Below, piece by piece: positions 24,825 to 32,952 of a DNA stretch of 47,681 bases; positions within the stretch are counted from its first letter, which is position 1; each line of letters opens with the position of its first letter. This stretch comes from CAZQGE01 sp964592815 (lineage in GTDB: Bacteria > Bacillota > Clostridia > Christensenellales > CAG-917). The notes beneath the pieces were generated by a model. That model saw nothing but the letters and a program-made list of their open reading frames with translations. It did not search any database and had not been told where the DNA came from. The DNA is taken from positions 1 to 47,681 of the forward strand of contig CAZQGE010000005.1 in the NCBI GenBank assembly GCA_964592815.1, read 5' to 3'. Position numbers and translations under genes: made by a program.

Positions 24825-26279
24825 TTATGCGTTTAATTGTTTTTCAAGCATATCCAAAGATAACGTTAATCTGCTTATAGTTTCTTCCTTGCCAAGCACC
24901 AACGCCATTTCTATTGCTCCGCCAGGGGTGACGGGTTCGCCCGTCAAAGCAACACGCATACTGAACATAACTTGTCCGCCTTTAAGTCCGTTTTGTTCTG
25001 CCGATTGCTTAATTTGTTCCTTAATTCCATTTTCTGTCCAGTCTTCAAAGTTTTCCAAAGCGTCAATCGATACAATTACGGCTTTCTTTGCGACCTGAAA
25101 ATCTACTTTCATCTTTTGGTGAACAAACATATTTAAGTCATATTCATTGAATTTTGTCAAAAACGCAATTTTCTCTGAAATTTCAGACAGAATATCCACC
25201 CTAGTTTGCATAAGTTTTGCAATCTCTTGTTTGTTGAAAATTTTGCCCGCGTCTGTTTTTTCAATGTATGGTAGCGCAATTTTGTAAAATTCCTGCTCTG
25301 TCATTGACTTCAGATATTCGCCATTCAACCAACGCATTTTTTGTTCGTCAAATATTGATGAACTTTTTGAAATTCCGTCAACAGAGAAATTTTCCATCAT
25401 TTCCTCCATTGTCATCTTTTCTTGATTGTTTTTTGGACACCACCCCAAAAGTGCAATATAGTTTACAATTGCCTCTGGCAAATATCCCTTTGATATGAAA
25501 TCTTCAAAATTGGCGTCACCAAAACGTTTACTAAGTTTTCGTGTTGCGTCTTTCATAATTGGTGGCAAGTGCATATATTGCGGTCTTTCCCAACCAAAAC
25601 TATCGTAAATCAAATTGTATTTTGGTGTTGAACTCAAATATTCCATACCACGTATTACGTGCGTAATATTCATAAGGTGGTCGTCAACTACGTTTGCAAA
25701 GTTATACGTTGGCAGTCCGTCAGATTTCAACAAAACACCGTCTTCAATATCGTTTGTGTTGACGTCAATTTCGCCAAAAACCATATCTTTGTAAACAGTT
25801 TCAATGTTTTCAGGCACTTTTTGCCTTATAACGTACGTTTCACCGTTAGCAATTCGCTTTTCAATTTCTTCTTTGCTCAAATTTCTGCAATGTTTGTCAT
25901 ACGTATGAACACCGTTTGCATCACAAAGTCCTTCTAATCTTTTTTTATCGCAAAAACAGTAGTACGCTCCGCCCAGTTCAACAAGTTTTTCGGCATATTC
26001 TTTGTAAATATTCATTCTTTCAGTTTGAACGTAAGGGCCAAATCCGCCGTCTTTGTCAGGCCCTTCGTCATAAGTAATACCAGCAGTCGCAAGCGTACGA
26101 TAAATCATCTCAACCGCACCTTCAACCTTTCTTTCTTGGTCGGTGTCTTCAATACGCAAAATGAAATCACCACCATGTTGGCGTGCAAACAAAAATGCGT
26201 ATAATCCTGTTCTCAAATTGCCTATATGCATAAAGCCCGTTGGACTTGGGGCAAACCTAGTTCTTACTGTATCTTTCAT
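24825..26279 (-). CDS. gltX: Glutamyl-tRNA synthetase
   Basis: A 484-residue class I synthetase. It has the HIGH-type motif HIGN within RFAPSPTGFMHIGNLRTGLY, and the KMSKS-type motif KLSKR in RKLSKRFGD. The C-terminal anticodon-binding helical domain follows. No GatCAB or GlnRS genes are visible, so discrimination between tRNA-Glu and tRNA-Gln cannot be judged. Its first 23 nt overlap the end of radC, and it is the third gene of the unit led by the 138-residue unknown protein. Confidence 0.96.
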   Translation of the reverse strand: MKDTVRTRFAPSPTGFMHIGNLRTGLYAFLFARQHGGDFILRIEDTDQERKVEGAVEMIYRTLATAGITYDEGPDKDGGFGPYVQTERMNIYKEYAEKLVELGGAYYCFCDKKRLEGLCDANGVHTYDKHCRNLSKEEIEKRIANGETYVIRQKVPENIETVYKDMVFGEIDVNTNDIEDGVLLKSDGLPTYNFANVVDDHLMNITHVIRGMEYLSSTPKYNLIYDSFGWERPQYMHLPPIMKDATRKLSKRFGDANFEDFISKGYLPEAIVNYIALLGWCPKNNQEKMTMEEMMENFSVDGISKSSSIFDEQKMRWLNGEYLKSMTEQEFYKIALPYIEKTDAGKIFNKQEIAKLMQTRVDILSEISEKIAFLTKFNEYDLNMFVHQKMKVDFQVAKKAVIVSIDALENFEDWTENGIKEQIKQSAEQNGLKGGQVMFSMRVALTGEPVTPGGAIEMALVLGKEETISRLTLSLDMLEKQLNA

Positions 26280-27000
26280 AAAAAATTACTCCGTCTTTAA
26301 GTGATAAATCTTTCTCTTTATATATGTTCTTCAAAACACCGTCTTCCTCAAAAGAATAATATTCCGACGCATTGAAAATGTAGTGGTCAAGCAAACTTAT
26401 GCCAACGCTGTCAAGCGTCCACGCAATATCCCTTGTTATTGCAAAGTCGTTTTGTGACGGCTCTAAGTTTCCGCTTGGGTGATTGTGCGCAATCAAAATT
26501 GACGTCGCTCGGTTCTTCAAAGCAAAGTCAACAACTCGCCTAACCGACACTTGCACATTATCTGCACTATCGCCCTTAATATTGTCGCCTTTTATTACTT
26601 GTTCGTGCGCATCTAAGGCTAAAACGTAAAACATTTCTTTTTTTGCGCCATAAAACTTTGCGAACAAATAATCTCTAATTTCACCCTTGCCTTGCAAATG
26701 CTTACGCTTTGCTTGATTAGTTTTAACGTATCTACGAAAAACTTCTGGCATCATACTCAAAAACAACGCTGCATTTTGTGTCATTCCGTTGACCTCTGCA
26801 AGCCTTTCATAATCGGCTGTGAAAACTCCTTCCAAATTTTCAAATTGAGCCAGCAAATTGTGCGCTATTTCGTTTGTATCCTTGCGTGGTATAAACGTAA
26901 ACAACAAAAACTCCAAAATTTCGTGGTCATTCAAAAGCTCAACTCCGCCAGATTGAATTTTTTCTCTCATACGGTCTCGATGTCCGTCGTGAACAGCCAT
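26257..27000 (-). CDS. radC: RadC family JAMM-domain protein
   Basis: A 247-residue protein. Its N-terminal third contains a helix-hairpin-helix-like segment, and its C-terminal RPN11/JAMM-like domain carries the metal-binding block AHNHPSGNLEPSQND with the HxHPSG...D ligands. RadC proteins were once tied to DNA repair; their true role is uncertain. AAGGAG precedes the ATG inside the 3' end of the upstream gene, so translation is probably coupled. Confidence 0.93.
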   Translation of the reverse strand: MAVHDGHRDRMREKIQSGGVELLNDHEILEFLLFTFIPRKDTNEIAHNLLAQFENLEGVFTADYERLAEVNGMTQNAALFLSMMPEVFRRYVKTNQAKRKHLQGKGEIRDYLFAKFYGAKKEMFYVLALDAHEQVIKGDNIKGDSADNVQVSVRRVVDFALKNRATSILIAHNHPSGNLEPSQNDFAITRDIAWTLDSVGISLLDHYIFNASEYYSFEEDGVLKNIYKEKDLSLKDGVIFYERYSKN

Positions 27001-27003
27001 ATC

Positions 27004-27420
27004 TTAAAGCTCCTTGTACTCGTTGAAAATTTCAGGGTCGTTTTTTACAAGCCTTATTAAGAGTTCAAACGACTTCTCCGATGTCTCAAACCCGAACTTT
27101 TTTTGTATAATTTTCCAAATTGCATATCCGCTTAAAAAGTCATACCAAAAATAACATTCGTCTTGAAGCTGAAAAATTTCAAGCTGATTGAAGTTTTGAT
27201 ACTTTGTCCATTGACGAAGCACGTCGATAAGCCCGTTTACCTCGGCGTTATCGTCGTATCTAGCGTGAATAAAACTCAGCATATATTTTTTAACTTCTTT
27301 GGAAAAGGTCACAACGCCTTGTTTTGCGTTTTCAATATCCTTAATTATCGCGGCAATTTCCGCTTCTTCCGAATATTTTTTTAGCACCTTTTGACAAGGA
27401 TATGCAAATGCGTTTGTCAT
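27004..27420 (-). CDS. Uncharacterised 138-residue helical protein
   Basis: Not recognised. A cytoplasmic protein without signal or membrane segments, predicted mostly helical, with an aromatic-rich centre (YFWYDFLSGYAIW). It opens the operon with radC and gltX; its stop is 3 nt before the radC start. No Shine-Dalgarno is present. A strong promoter ends its -10 box 8 nt before the ATG, so the message is probably leaderless or nearly so, and a 20-bp palindrome fills the promoter spacer. Confidence 0.7.
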   Translation of the reverse strand: MTNAFAYPCQKVLKKYSEEAEIAAIIKDIENAKQGVVTFSKEVKKYMLSFIHARYDDNAEVNGLIDVLRQWTKYQNFNQLEIFQLQDECYFWYDFLSGYAIWKIIQKKFGFETSEKSFELLIRLVKNDPEIFNEYKEL

Positions 27421-27428
27421 AATTTAAT

Positions 27429-27457
27429 ATTATAAACTATAAATATATAGTTTGCAA
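27429..27457 (-). promoter_or_regulatory. Promoter with an embedded palindrome, 138-residue gene - radC - gltX
   Basis: On the minus strand: TTGCAA (27457-27452), 17-bp spacer, TATAAT (27434-27429). The spacer is almost entirely an inverted repeat AAACTATA-AATA-TATAGTTT (27434-27453), well placed for a repressor. Confidence 0.6.
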
Positions 27458-27525
27458 GTATAGTAATTATCAAAATAACAGCATCTGTGCCTTTATCGGG
27501 AGCAAAAATCGCTTATTACCCTAAT

Positions 27526-28248
27526 TTATATTTTATTGCTCAAATATATTGTGGTCGCCTTGAAAAGCGTTGTTGCAAGCGCAAGTTGGTACTCGGGTTT
27601 TACCAAGTTTTCTTCATCAAACGGACTGCTCAAAAATCCGCATTCAACAATAATAATCGGAAAGTTGACTTCATTGAGCAAATATTTGTCCGCTTTAAGG
27701 GCATCATATTCCCTTTTTGCCGTATAGGAATTGATTTCCGTGTTTAGTGTTTCTTGCATTATGTCTGCATATTCCTTGTCTTTCTCAGAACCAAAAAAAA
27801 CTTGCGCCCCCCTGCGCCCACGATAACCAAAAAAATTCATATGTACGCTTATGACAGCATCAGGTTTGCTTCCGTTCATAATTCCCACACGCTTTTGCAT
27901 ATCATCTCGCTTTTTGTTTTGCGACAATGACGAATACAGCCCCTTGTCACTTTTACGCGTGTAAACAACTCTGTACCCTGCCGACTGCATCATTTCGCCT
28001 AGATACAAAGCAATATGCAAATTCAAATCGCTTTCTCTTACTCCTGTTTTTACACCCGTCACGCCACCATCAATACCGCCGTGACCTGCGTCAATGACTA
28101 TTGTCGGCGAAGTTTTGACTTTGTGAGATACCCAACCAAAAGGTATAGCAAAAGCCCCCGATAAAATAAGTAGCACCGATATGACTGAAAACACAATTTT
28201 TTTATCGGGCAAACGAACTGCATAAATTCTTGAATAATTTTTTTTCAT
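27526..28248 (-). CDS. cwlD: N-acetylmuramoyl-L-alanine amidase, CwlD-like
   Basis: A 240-residue amidase_3 enzyme with an N-terminal membrane segment (about 18-40, VFSVISVLLILSGAFAIPF) that should place the domain outside the membrane. Zinc and catalytic residues are present: His in DAGHGG, Glu in RESDLNL, His in SVHMN, and Glu in VECGF. Size and single-domain layout match CwlD, which with a deacetylase makes muramic-delta-lactam in spore cortex; other amidase_3 cell-wall enzymes usually carry extra binding domains. It is a monocistronic unit divergent from the PRC-barrel gene, and the gap between them contains the DnaA-box cluster. Confidence 0.85.
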   Translation of the reverse strand: MKKNYSRIYAVRLPDKKIVFSVISVLLILSGAFAIPFGWVSHKVKTSPTIVIDAGHGGIDGGVTGVKTGVRESDLNLHIALYLGEMMQSAGYRVVYTRKSDKGLYSSLSQNKKRDDMQKRVGIMNGSKPDAVISVHMNFFGYRGRRGAQVFFGSEKDKEYADIMQETLNTEINSYTAKREYDALKADKYLLNEVNFPIIIVECGFLSSPFDEENLVKPEYQLALATTLFKATTIYLSNKI

Positions 28249-28290
28249 AACACAATTTTACAATATGCATAAAGGTATAAAAATACGCAC

Positions 28291-28346
28291 TTTTCCACAA
28301 AGTTATCCACATTTTGCAGTCATTATGTGGACAACTTGGTGGATAA
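28291..28346. promoter_or_regulatory. Cluster of four DnaA boxes
   Basis: Within 56 bp: TTTTCCACA (28291-28299, +, one mismatch), TTATCCACA (28303-28311, +, perfect), TGTGGACAA (28326-28334, minus-strand TTGTCCACA, one mismatch) and GGTGGATAA (28338-28346, minus-strand TTATCCACC, one mismatch). The two pairs face each other. A very AT-rich stretch of about 150 bp follows toward the PRC-barrel gene. Confidence 0.75.
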
Positions 28347-28522
28347 CACAATTTTTTAACATAATTTTGACGTAAATTCTTGACATAAAAATCGCTCTTT
28401 TTTTAAGCTTTTTTTCTTAGGCTATGTTTATATGGCAATTTTCGACATTAAACACCCATTTATGAAAAATTTATAATTCTTAATCACTTAAATTTTTAAT
28501 ATGATATATTAAGGTGATAAAA

Positions 28523-29632
28523 ATGGTTAACTTATCTAATCTTATCGGTTTGCCCGTGCTAAACAAATCTAACGCAACTCTTGAAGGATACGTTTCTGAT
28601 GTATTTTTTGACGCAAAATGTAAAAAAACTGCATATTTTCAGGTATCGAAATCGCCCGAAGAAGAATCTTTTAAGTTGCTTGACTGCCGAATGGCGCTTG
28701 CTGTCAATGATGCCGTAATTATCAATGCAAAAACGCAGTTAATTGATAAAAGAGAAGTTGATACGACTGTTTTGAAAGATAAAATGCTTTCTAAGCAAAT
28801 TTTTTCGTATGACGGAATAAAAAAAGGTTACGTGGTGGACGTTGAAATTGGAGAACGCCATTACGTGAAAACTATAATTACAGATTACGGCAATTTAGAC
28901 AGCAAACAAATTTTGAACAATAATCAAATTATTTTTGTCAAAGCTCAAAAACGATTGAAGTCTGTAAAAAAATTTGATTTTTCTTCAAACGAAAACAGCA
29001 AAGTATCAATTTTGAACGATTTGAACAAAGCTGAACAACAAAGTTACGCTGAAAATGAAAACTTAAATGTATCCTATCAAAATGATAATTTACATATTGA
29101 ACAAAATACCCAGAGTGAAAACGTTTCAGAATCTATCTTTGAAAAAGTAAAAATTGTCGCTGTCAAACAACTAAAAGCTATACAAACAGACGCAATTCAA
29201 ACAAACGACAAAACTTGGCAACCTAAAATTGAACAAAGTCCTGTTAACGTCAAATTTCAACAAGAGCAATCAAAGGCTGAAAAAAATAACGAATTAACAA
29301 ATGATGAGAGCTTATCCAACGATAGTTTTGACGATAGTTTTGAAAATGCTGACAACTTGCCCCTAAAAGATAATCACCCCTTGATGACAGCCCTAAAAGG
29401 ACAAAAACATAATTCTGTTTTTGATGCAAAACTGAATAAGGTCAAAAGTGAGCATAACCCGTATCGCATCATTTGCGATTATGATTTTTTGCTTGGCAGA
29501 GAGCTTCAACAAGATTTAAGCACCTATATGGGTGAAATTATCGCGCCAAAAGGTTCGTTGGTTACAGACGGACTTGTAGAACAAGCAAGGTTGTGTGGGA
29601 AACTTGTTGAACTGACACTAAATTCCAAATAA
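28523..29632 (+). CDS. PRC-barrel domain protein with a long disordered middle
   Basis: A 369-residue protein. Two tandem PRC-barrel-like modules occupy residues 1-75 and about 80-140 (LIGLPVLNKSNATLEGYVSD; then KQIFSYDGIKKGYVVDVEI). A Gln/Asn/Glu-rich linker of about 165 residues (about 145-310) follows, then a conserved-looking C-terminal module (YDFLLGRELQQDL...GEIIAPKGSLVTDGLVEQA). There is no signal peptide or membrane segment. Firmicute PRC-barrel proteins of this kind have no firm role; the fold also occurs in RimM and photosynthetic reaction centres. The start is ATG 28523 with AAGGTG 6 nt upstream; a GTG three codons earlier is less likely. It is a single-gene unit. Confidence 0.8.
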   Translation: MVNLSNLIGLPVLNKSNATLEGYVSDVFFDAKCKKTAYFQVSKSPEEESFKLLDCRMALAVNDAVIINAKTQLIDKREVDTTVLKDKMLSKQIFSYDGIKKGYVVDVEIGERHYVKTIITDYGNLDSKQILNNNQIIFVKAQKRLKSVKKFDFSSNENSKVSILNDLNKAEQQSYAENENLNVSYQNDNLHIEQNTQSENVSESIFEKVKIVAVKQLKAIQTDAIQTNDKTWQPKIEQSPVNVKFQQEQSKAEKNNELTNDESLSNDSFDDSFENADNLPLKDNHPLMTALKGQKHNSVFDAKLNKVKSEHNPYRIICDYDFLLGRELQQDLSTYMGEIIAPKGSLVTDGLVEQARLCGKLVELTLNSK

Positions 29633-29636
29633 AAAA

Positions 29637-29653
29637 TTGTTGATTATCAACAA
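29637..29653. repeat. Small palindrome just after the PRC-barrel stop codon
   Basis: TTGTTGA-TTA-TCAACAA, a perfect 7-bp inverted repeat starting 4 nt after the stop. The real terminator follows about 70 nt later. Confidence 0.5.
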
Positions 29654-29719
29654 TCAAATAAATAAAAATGGAATAAATTAAAGTAACACGTTTATTAAGC
29701 TAAGAAAATTCAGACAATA

Positions 29720-29746
29720 AAAAAAGACCTATCATAGGTCTTTTTT
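29720..29746 (+). terminator. Terminator of the PRC-barrel gene
   Basis: AAAAAAGACCTAT-C-ATAGGTCTTTTTT, a symmetric hairpin ending in six Ts. Its A-run lets it act on the minus strand as well, where it would lie beyond lysS. Confidence 0.85.
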
Positions 29747-29767
29747 AATCCTTTACTTTTTATGTTT

Positions 29768-29958
29768 GATTTAGCTACGTTTTATTTCTTTGCTTTTGGT
29801 TTTTTGCGCTAGTCTTGTTTTGGCACTTAACTTTTGATTTTTTGTGTTAGCTTTGTTTTAGCAATTAGCTTTTGGTTTAATTGTGCTAGCTTCGTTTTAG
29901 CTCTTAACTTTTTATTTTTTGCGCTAGCTTTGTTTATGCTCTTTGCTTTGTTTTAGCA
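29768..29958. repeat. Five imperfect tandem copies of a 38-39 bp unit
   Basis: Units begin at 29768, 29806, 29844, 29883 and 29921 (spacings 38, 38, 39, 38). Each starts GYGYTAGCTT-like and continues GTTTTAGC, CTTAACTTTTG and a T-run. The array fills most of the gap between the PRC-barrel terminator and the lysS stop. No open frame with a start codon covers it on either strand. Confidence 0.75.
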
Positions 29959-30006
29959 CCTGATAATTTGGTGTCAACGTTAAGCCTATTGCCTTGTTTC
30001 AGTCAA

Positions 30007-31506
30007 CTACTTTATTGGTTTCATTGTTGGGAACAACAAAACTTCTCGTATTGAATAGCAATCGGTAAGCAACATAACAAGTCTGTCAATTCCTATTCCC
30101 AAACCGCCTGTTGGAGGCATTCCATATTCCAACGCAGTACAAAAATCTTCATCGTAAGGTTGCGCTTCGTCGTCTCCATTTTCCTTTTCTTTGACTTGTG
30201 CAATAAAGCGTTCTCTTTGGTCGTTAGGGTCGTTTAATTCGGAAAATGCGTTTGCAAGTTCACGACAAGTAATAAACAACTCAAAACGTTCTGTCAAGCG
30301 GTTGTCCGTTGGCTTTTTCTTTGCCAAAGGACTTACTTCAACAGGATAATCCGTAATGAATACAGGACCGTGTAATTTTTCTTCTACAAAACAGTCGAAA
30401 ACCTTGTAAAGTGCATTGCCCCAAGATGTGTTTTCATCAAGTTCCAAGCCCTTTGCGTTGGCTTGTTTAATTAAATTTGACAAATCTGCGTTGTCAAAGT
30501 CTATGCCAGTATATTTTCTGACAGCTTCAACCATTGTCAATCTTTGCCAAGGACGTGCCAAGGAAACAGGTTGACCTTGATAGCTAAGCTCCAAACTTCC
30601 GCACGCTTTTTCTGCGCAATGACAAATCAAGCGTTCAGATATATTCATCATTTCGTTATAATCAACGTATGCTTGATAAAGTTCAACAGTAGTAAATTCG
30701 GGGTTATGTTTTGGGTCCATACCTTCGTTGCGGAAAATTCTGCCCATTTCATAAACCTTTTCAAAGCCGCCGACAATCAATCTTTTTAAGTAAAGCTCAG
30801 TCGCAATACGCATATACATATCAACGTCCAAGGTGTTGTGGTGAGTAATAAACGGTCTTGCATTTGCGCCACCCGCCAAAGTATTCAACACAGGTGTTTC
30901 AACTTCAACAAAGCCCTCTCCATCTAAAAACTCACGAACTGCGCTGACAATTTTGCTTCTTTTTACAAAGACGTCTTTAACTTCAGGGTTGGCAATCAAG
31001 TCAACGTAACGTTGACGAAATCTAAGCTCGGGGTCTTTAAGTCCGTGGTATTTTTCAGGCAACGGCAACATAGCTTTTGCAAGCAAAGTAACCTTTGTAA
31101 CGTGCAAAGTAATTTCTCCCGTTTTGGTTTTGAAAACTCTGCCTTCAACACCAACAATGTCGCCGACGTCAAGTTTTTTGAAATCCATATATTCGTCCAC
31201 GCCCATATCGTCTCGGCTGAAATATCCTTGAATTTTGCCGTCGCTGTCCATAACGTGACCAAAACTTGCCTTGCCCATAATTCTTTTGGACATAAGACGT
31301 CCAGCAATTACGACAGTTTTTTCTTCAAAAGCATCATAATCTGCAAGAATTGCGCCTGCTGTTGCGGTTCTATTAAATGAAACGATTTCAAAAGGATTTT
31401 TTCCTTTTGAAATCAAATCGTTTAGCTTTTCATTTCTGACCTTTCTTATTTCGCTTAGGTCAACTTCCACTTCTTCATTCGCATTATTGCGAATTTCTTC
31501 ATTCAT
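30007..31506 (-). CDS. lysS: Lysyl-tRNA synthetase (class II)
   Basis: A 499-residue class IIb synthetase. An N-terminal OB-fold anticodon-binding domain (about 60-150; VVIAGRLMSKRIMGKASFGH) precedes the catalytic core. Motif 2 is seen in FRNEGMDPKHNPEFTTVELY and motif 3 in GLGIGIDRLVMLLTD. Length is normal. It starts 8 nt after the greA stop with a weak site, so it is probably translated from the amaP-greA-lysS message. The C-terminal LFPTMKPI is typical of the family. Confidence 0.97.
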   Translation of the reverse strand: MNEEIRNNANEEVEVDLSEIRKVRNEKLNDLISKGKNPFEIVSFNRTATAGAILADYDAFEEKTVVIAGRLMSKRIMGKASFGHVMDSDGKIQGYFSRDDMGVDEYMDFKKLDVGDIVGVEGRVFKTKTGEITLHVTKVTLLAKAMLPLPEKYHGLKDPELRFRQRYVDLIANPEVKDVFVKRSKIVSAVREFLDGEGFVEVETPVLNTLAGGANARPFITHHNTLDVDMYMRIATELYLKRLIVGGFEKVYEMGRIFRNEGMDPKHNPEFTTVELYQAYVDYNEMMNISERLICHCAEKACGSLELSYQGQPVSLARPWQRLTMVEAVRKYTGIDFDNADLSNLIKQANAKGLELDENTSWGNALYKVFDCFVEEKLHGPVFITDYPVEVSPLAKKKPTDNRLTERFELFITCRELANAFSELNDPNDQRERFIAQVKEKENGDDEAQPYDEDFCTALEYGMPPTGGLGIGIDRLVMLLTDCYSIREVLLFPTMKPIK

Positions 31507-31513
31507 ATTAAAC

Positions 31514-31981
31514 CTACTTTATTGATATTATTTTATAAGTAATGACTGCGCCGTTAGGAGTGGGAACATCCACTTTCTCGTTTTTCTTTTTGCCGATTAG
31601 CGCAGCACCCAAAGGTGACTCGTTGCTGATTTTCATTTCCGCAGCATTAGCTTCCGTAGTGCCAACAATGCGATATTCAAGTTTTTCGTTAAATTCTATA
31701 TCCAAAAGTTCAACGACACTTCCAATTGAAACACGGTTGCGATTGCCTTCTTCCTCAATGATAACAGCGTGTTGAATTTTCTCTTCAAGTTCTTTAATTT
31801 CAGATTCAACAAAACTTTGTTCTTCTTTTGCCGCATCATACTCGGCATTTTCAGATAAATCGCCAAATTCTCTTGCAATCTTAATTTTTTCAGAAACTTC
31901 TTTGCGTTTTACAACCATCAAGTATTCGTGCTTTTGTTTGAGTTCTTCAAGACCTTCCTTTGTGAGATATACTTCTTTCAT
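31514..31981 (-). CDS. greA: Transcript cleavage factor GreA
   Basis: A 155-residue protein. The N-terminal coiled coil (about 1-75) has the acidic tip block GDLSENAEYDAAKEEQ, which enters the RNA polymerase secondary channel and stimulates cleavage of backtracked RNA. The C-terminal FKBP-like domain ends in SPLGAALIGKKKNEKVDVPTP. GGAGGG precedes the ATG. Upstream of lysS, a common arrangement in clostridia. Confidence 0.97.
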   Translation of the reverse strand: MKEVYLTKEGLEELKQKHEYLMVVKRKEVSEKIKIAREFGDLSENAEYDAAKEEQSFVESEIKELEEKIQHAVIIEEEGNRNRVSIGSVVELLDIEFNEKLEYRIVGTTEANAAEMKISNESPLGAALIGKKKNEKVDVPTPNGAVITYKIISIK

Positions 31982-31998
31982 ACTTCCCTCCGTGGCAA

Positions 31999-32817
31999 CT
32001 ATTCTGCCTCAGTTTTTTTTGTATCGGATTCATCGTTGTCATCGGACTTAATTTCTTCCGCATTTTCTGCGTCAACTGTTGTTGCGCTTTCCGCCTCAAC
32101 TTCTGTGGCGAGTTTTATTTCTTCGGATTGTGCATCCTCGGGTACTACGCTGAACGCTGGGTCTATTGCTGCGTTATCTTCAACGTTCATCACGTTTGTT
32201 GCATCTTTATTTTCCTCAGATAATTCAACCTTTGCGTATTCTGCTTCTTCGGCTTTGATTTCAGCTATTTCTACGTCTGCCTTTTCCATAAGAGCTTTTT
32301 CGTTTGCAACGTAACGAGGTTGCAAAGAAATAACTTTGATTTCAATGGCGTGAAAACGGAAACCTAATGCTCCCAAAAATTCATCTTCCAACAAAGTTCT
32401 AATATAAGTTTCAGCATCAACAACATCTTTGCCAACAACTCTTACGTTCACTTTAAGTCTGACGCCGTATTCATTGGTCACCAACGTAACTTTTTTGCAT
32501 TTTACGCCTTCAACCTTTGCGCAAGTCTCTCTGACTAATTTTCTTACAACGCCGATAGAAACCTTGATTGAGCCTTTTGATTTGCTTCTTACTATAATTT
32601 CTTTAACAACATCGCTGTTGATAAAAATGAACACCAAACTTGTTATCGCCAAAATAAAATACAAGACGGCTAACGTAATAACCAAACCTTTTACAAGGTT
32701 TGAATTAAACTCTTCCGTTGTAATTCCACCAAAAGCAGTAACCAACAAAATCATAATTAAAATAATGGCAACGACAAGGCTGGCTGATGCGAATATCTTT
32801 TCTAAATTCTTTTTCAT
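31999..32817 (-). CDS. amaP: AmaP/Asp23-type membrane protein
   Basis: A 272-residue protein. Two transmembrane helices (about residues 8-30 and 42-66) are followed by an Asp23/Gls24-like domain (about 80-165; GSIKVSIGVVRKLVRETCAKVEGV). A long acidic tail rich in Glu, Asp, Ala and Val follows (about 175-272). AmaP anchors Asp23-family proteins to the membrane and is linked to cell-envelope stress. The acidic extension is longer than usual. The start at 32817 is chosen for GGAGG 5 nt upstream; the frame is open 13 codons further but without a site. First gene of amaP-greA-lysS, with a palindrome-rich promoter and a hairpin plus T-run in the leader. Confidence 0.8.
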   Translation of the reverse strand: MKKNLEKIFASASLVVAIILIMILLVTAFGGITTEEFNSNLVKGLVITLAVLYFILAITSLVFIFINSDVVKEIIVRSKSKGSIKVSIGVVRKLVRETCAKVEGVKCKKVTLVTNEYGVRLKVNVRVVGKDVVDAETYIRTLLEDEFLGALGFRFHAIEIKVISLQPRYVANEKALMEKADVEIAEIKAEEAEYAKVELSEENKDATNVMNVEDNAAIDPAFSVVPEDAQSEEIKLATEVEAESATTVDAENAEEIKSDDNDESDTKKTEAE

Positions 32818-32829
32818 AATGCCTCCGAC

Positions 32830-32856
32830 AAAAAAATTTTGACTCTGCTGAGTCAA
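32830..32856 (-). terminator. Hairpin plus U-tract in the amaP leader (candidate attenuator)
   Basis: On the minus strand: TTGACTC-AGCA-GAGTCAA followed by AA and seven Ts, ending 6 nt before the GGAGG of amaP. A second hairpin, CGCGTT-TT-AACGCG (32861-32874), sits just upstream. The stem is only 7 bp, so termination would be partial. Confidence 0.5.
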
Positions 32857-32912
32857 TTAGCGCGTTTTAACGCGTCTAGCGGTATTGTCACTCCACTCGT
32901 TTATTTTTAATA

Positions 32913-32941
32913 AATATATACTAAAAACGCTATTTCGTCAA
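32913..32941 (-). promoter_or_regulatory. Promoter of amaP-greA-lysS
   Basis: On the minus strand: TTGACG (32941-32936), 17-bp spacer, TATATT (32918-32913). The predicted start near 32906 gives a leader of about 88 nt. Confidence 0.7.
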
Positions 32942-32947
32942 GCGTTT
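32925..32947. promoter_or_regulatory. Operator-like inverted repeat across the amaP -35 box
   Basis: AAACGCT-N9-AGCGTTT, a perfect 7-bp inverted repeat whose centre overlaps the -35 hexamer. Confidence 0.45.
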
Positions 32948-32952
32948 GTTTT

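Noticed and set aside
28379..28384. TTGACA as a promoter -35 for the PRC-barrel gene
   Set aside because: No -10 hexamer occurs at 16-18 bp, and the gene starts about 140 bp further on.
28249..28513. Chromosomal replication origin at the DnaA-box cluster
   Set aside because: dnaA, dnaN, rpmH and similar genes are absent, and gene orientation does not switch across the site. I keep it as a DnaA-binding cluster, not as oriC.
29768..29958. CRISPR array
   Set aside because: Units are contiguous and imperfect along their full length, with no constant repeat alternating with unique spacers and no cas genes.
29770..29960. Lys-rich peptide encoded by the 38-39 bp repeats on the minus strand
   Set aside because: One frame reads about 40 residues of AKTKLAQ-like sequence, but it has no start codon or ribosome binding site and the repeat length does not hold one frame.
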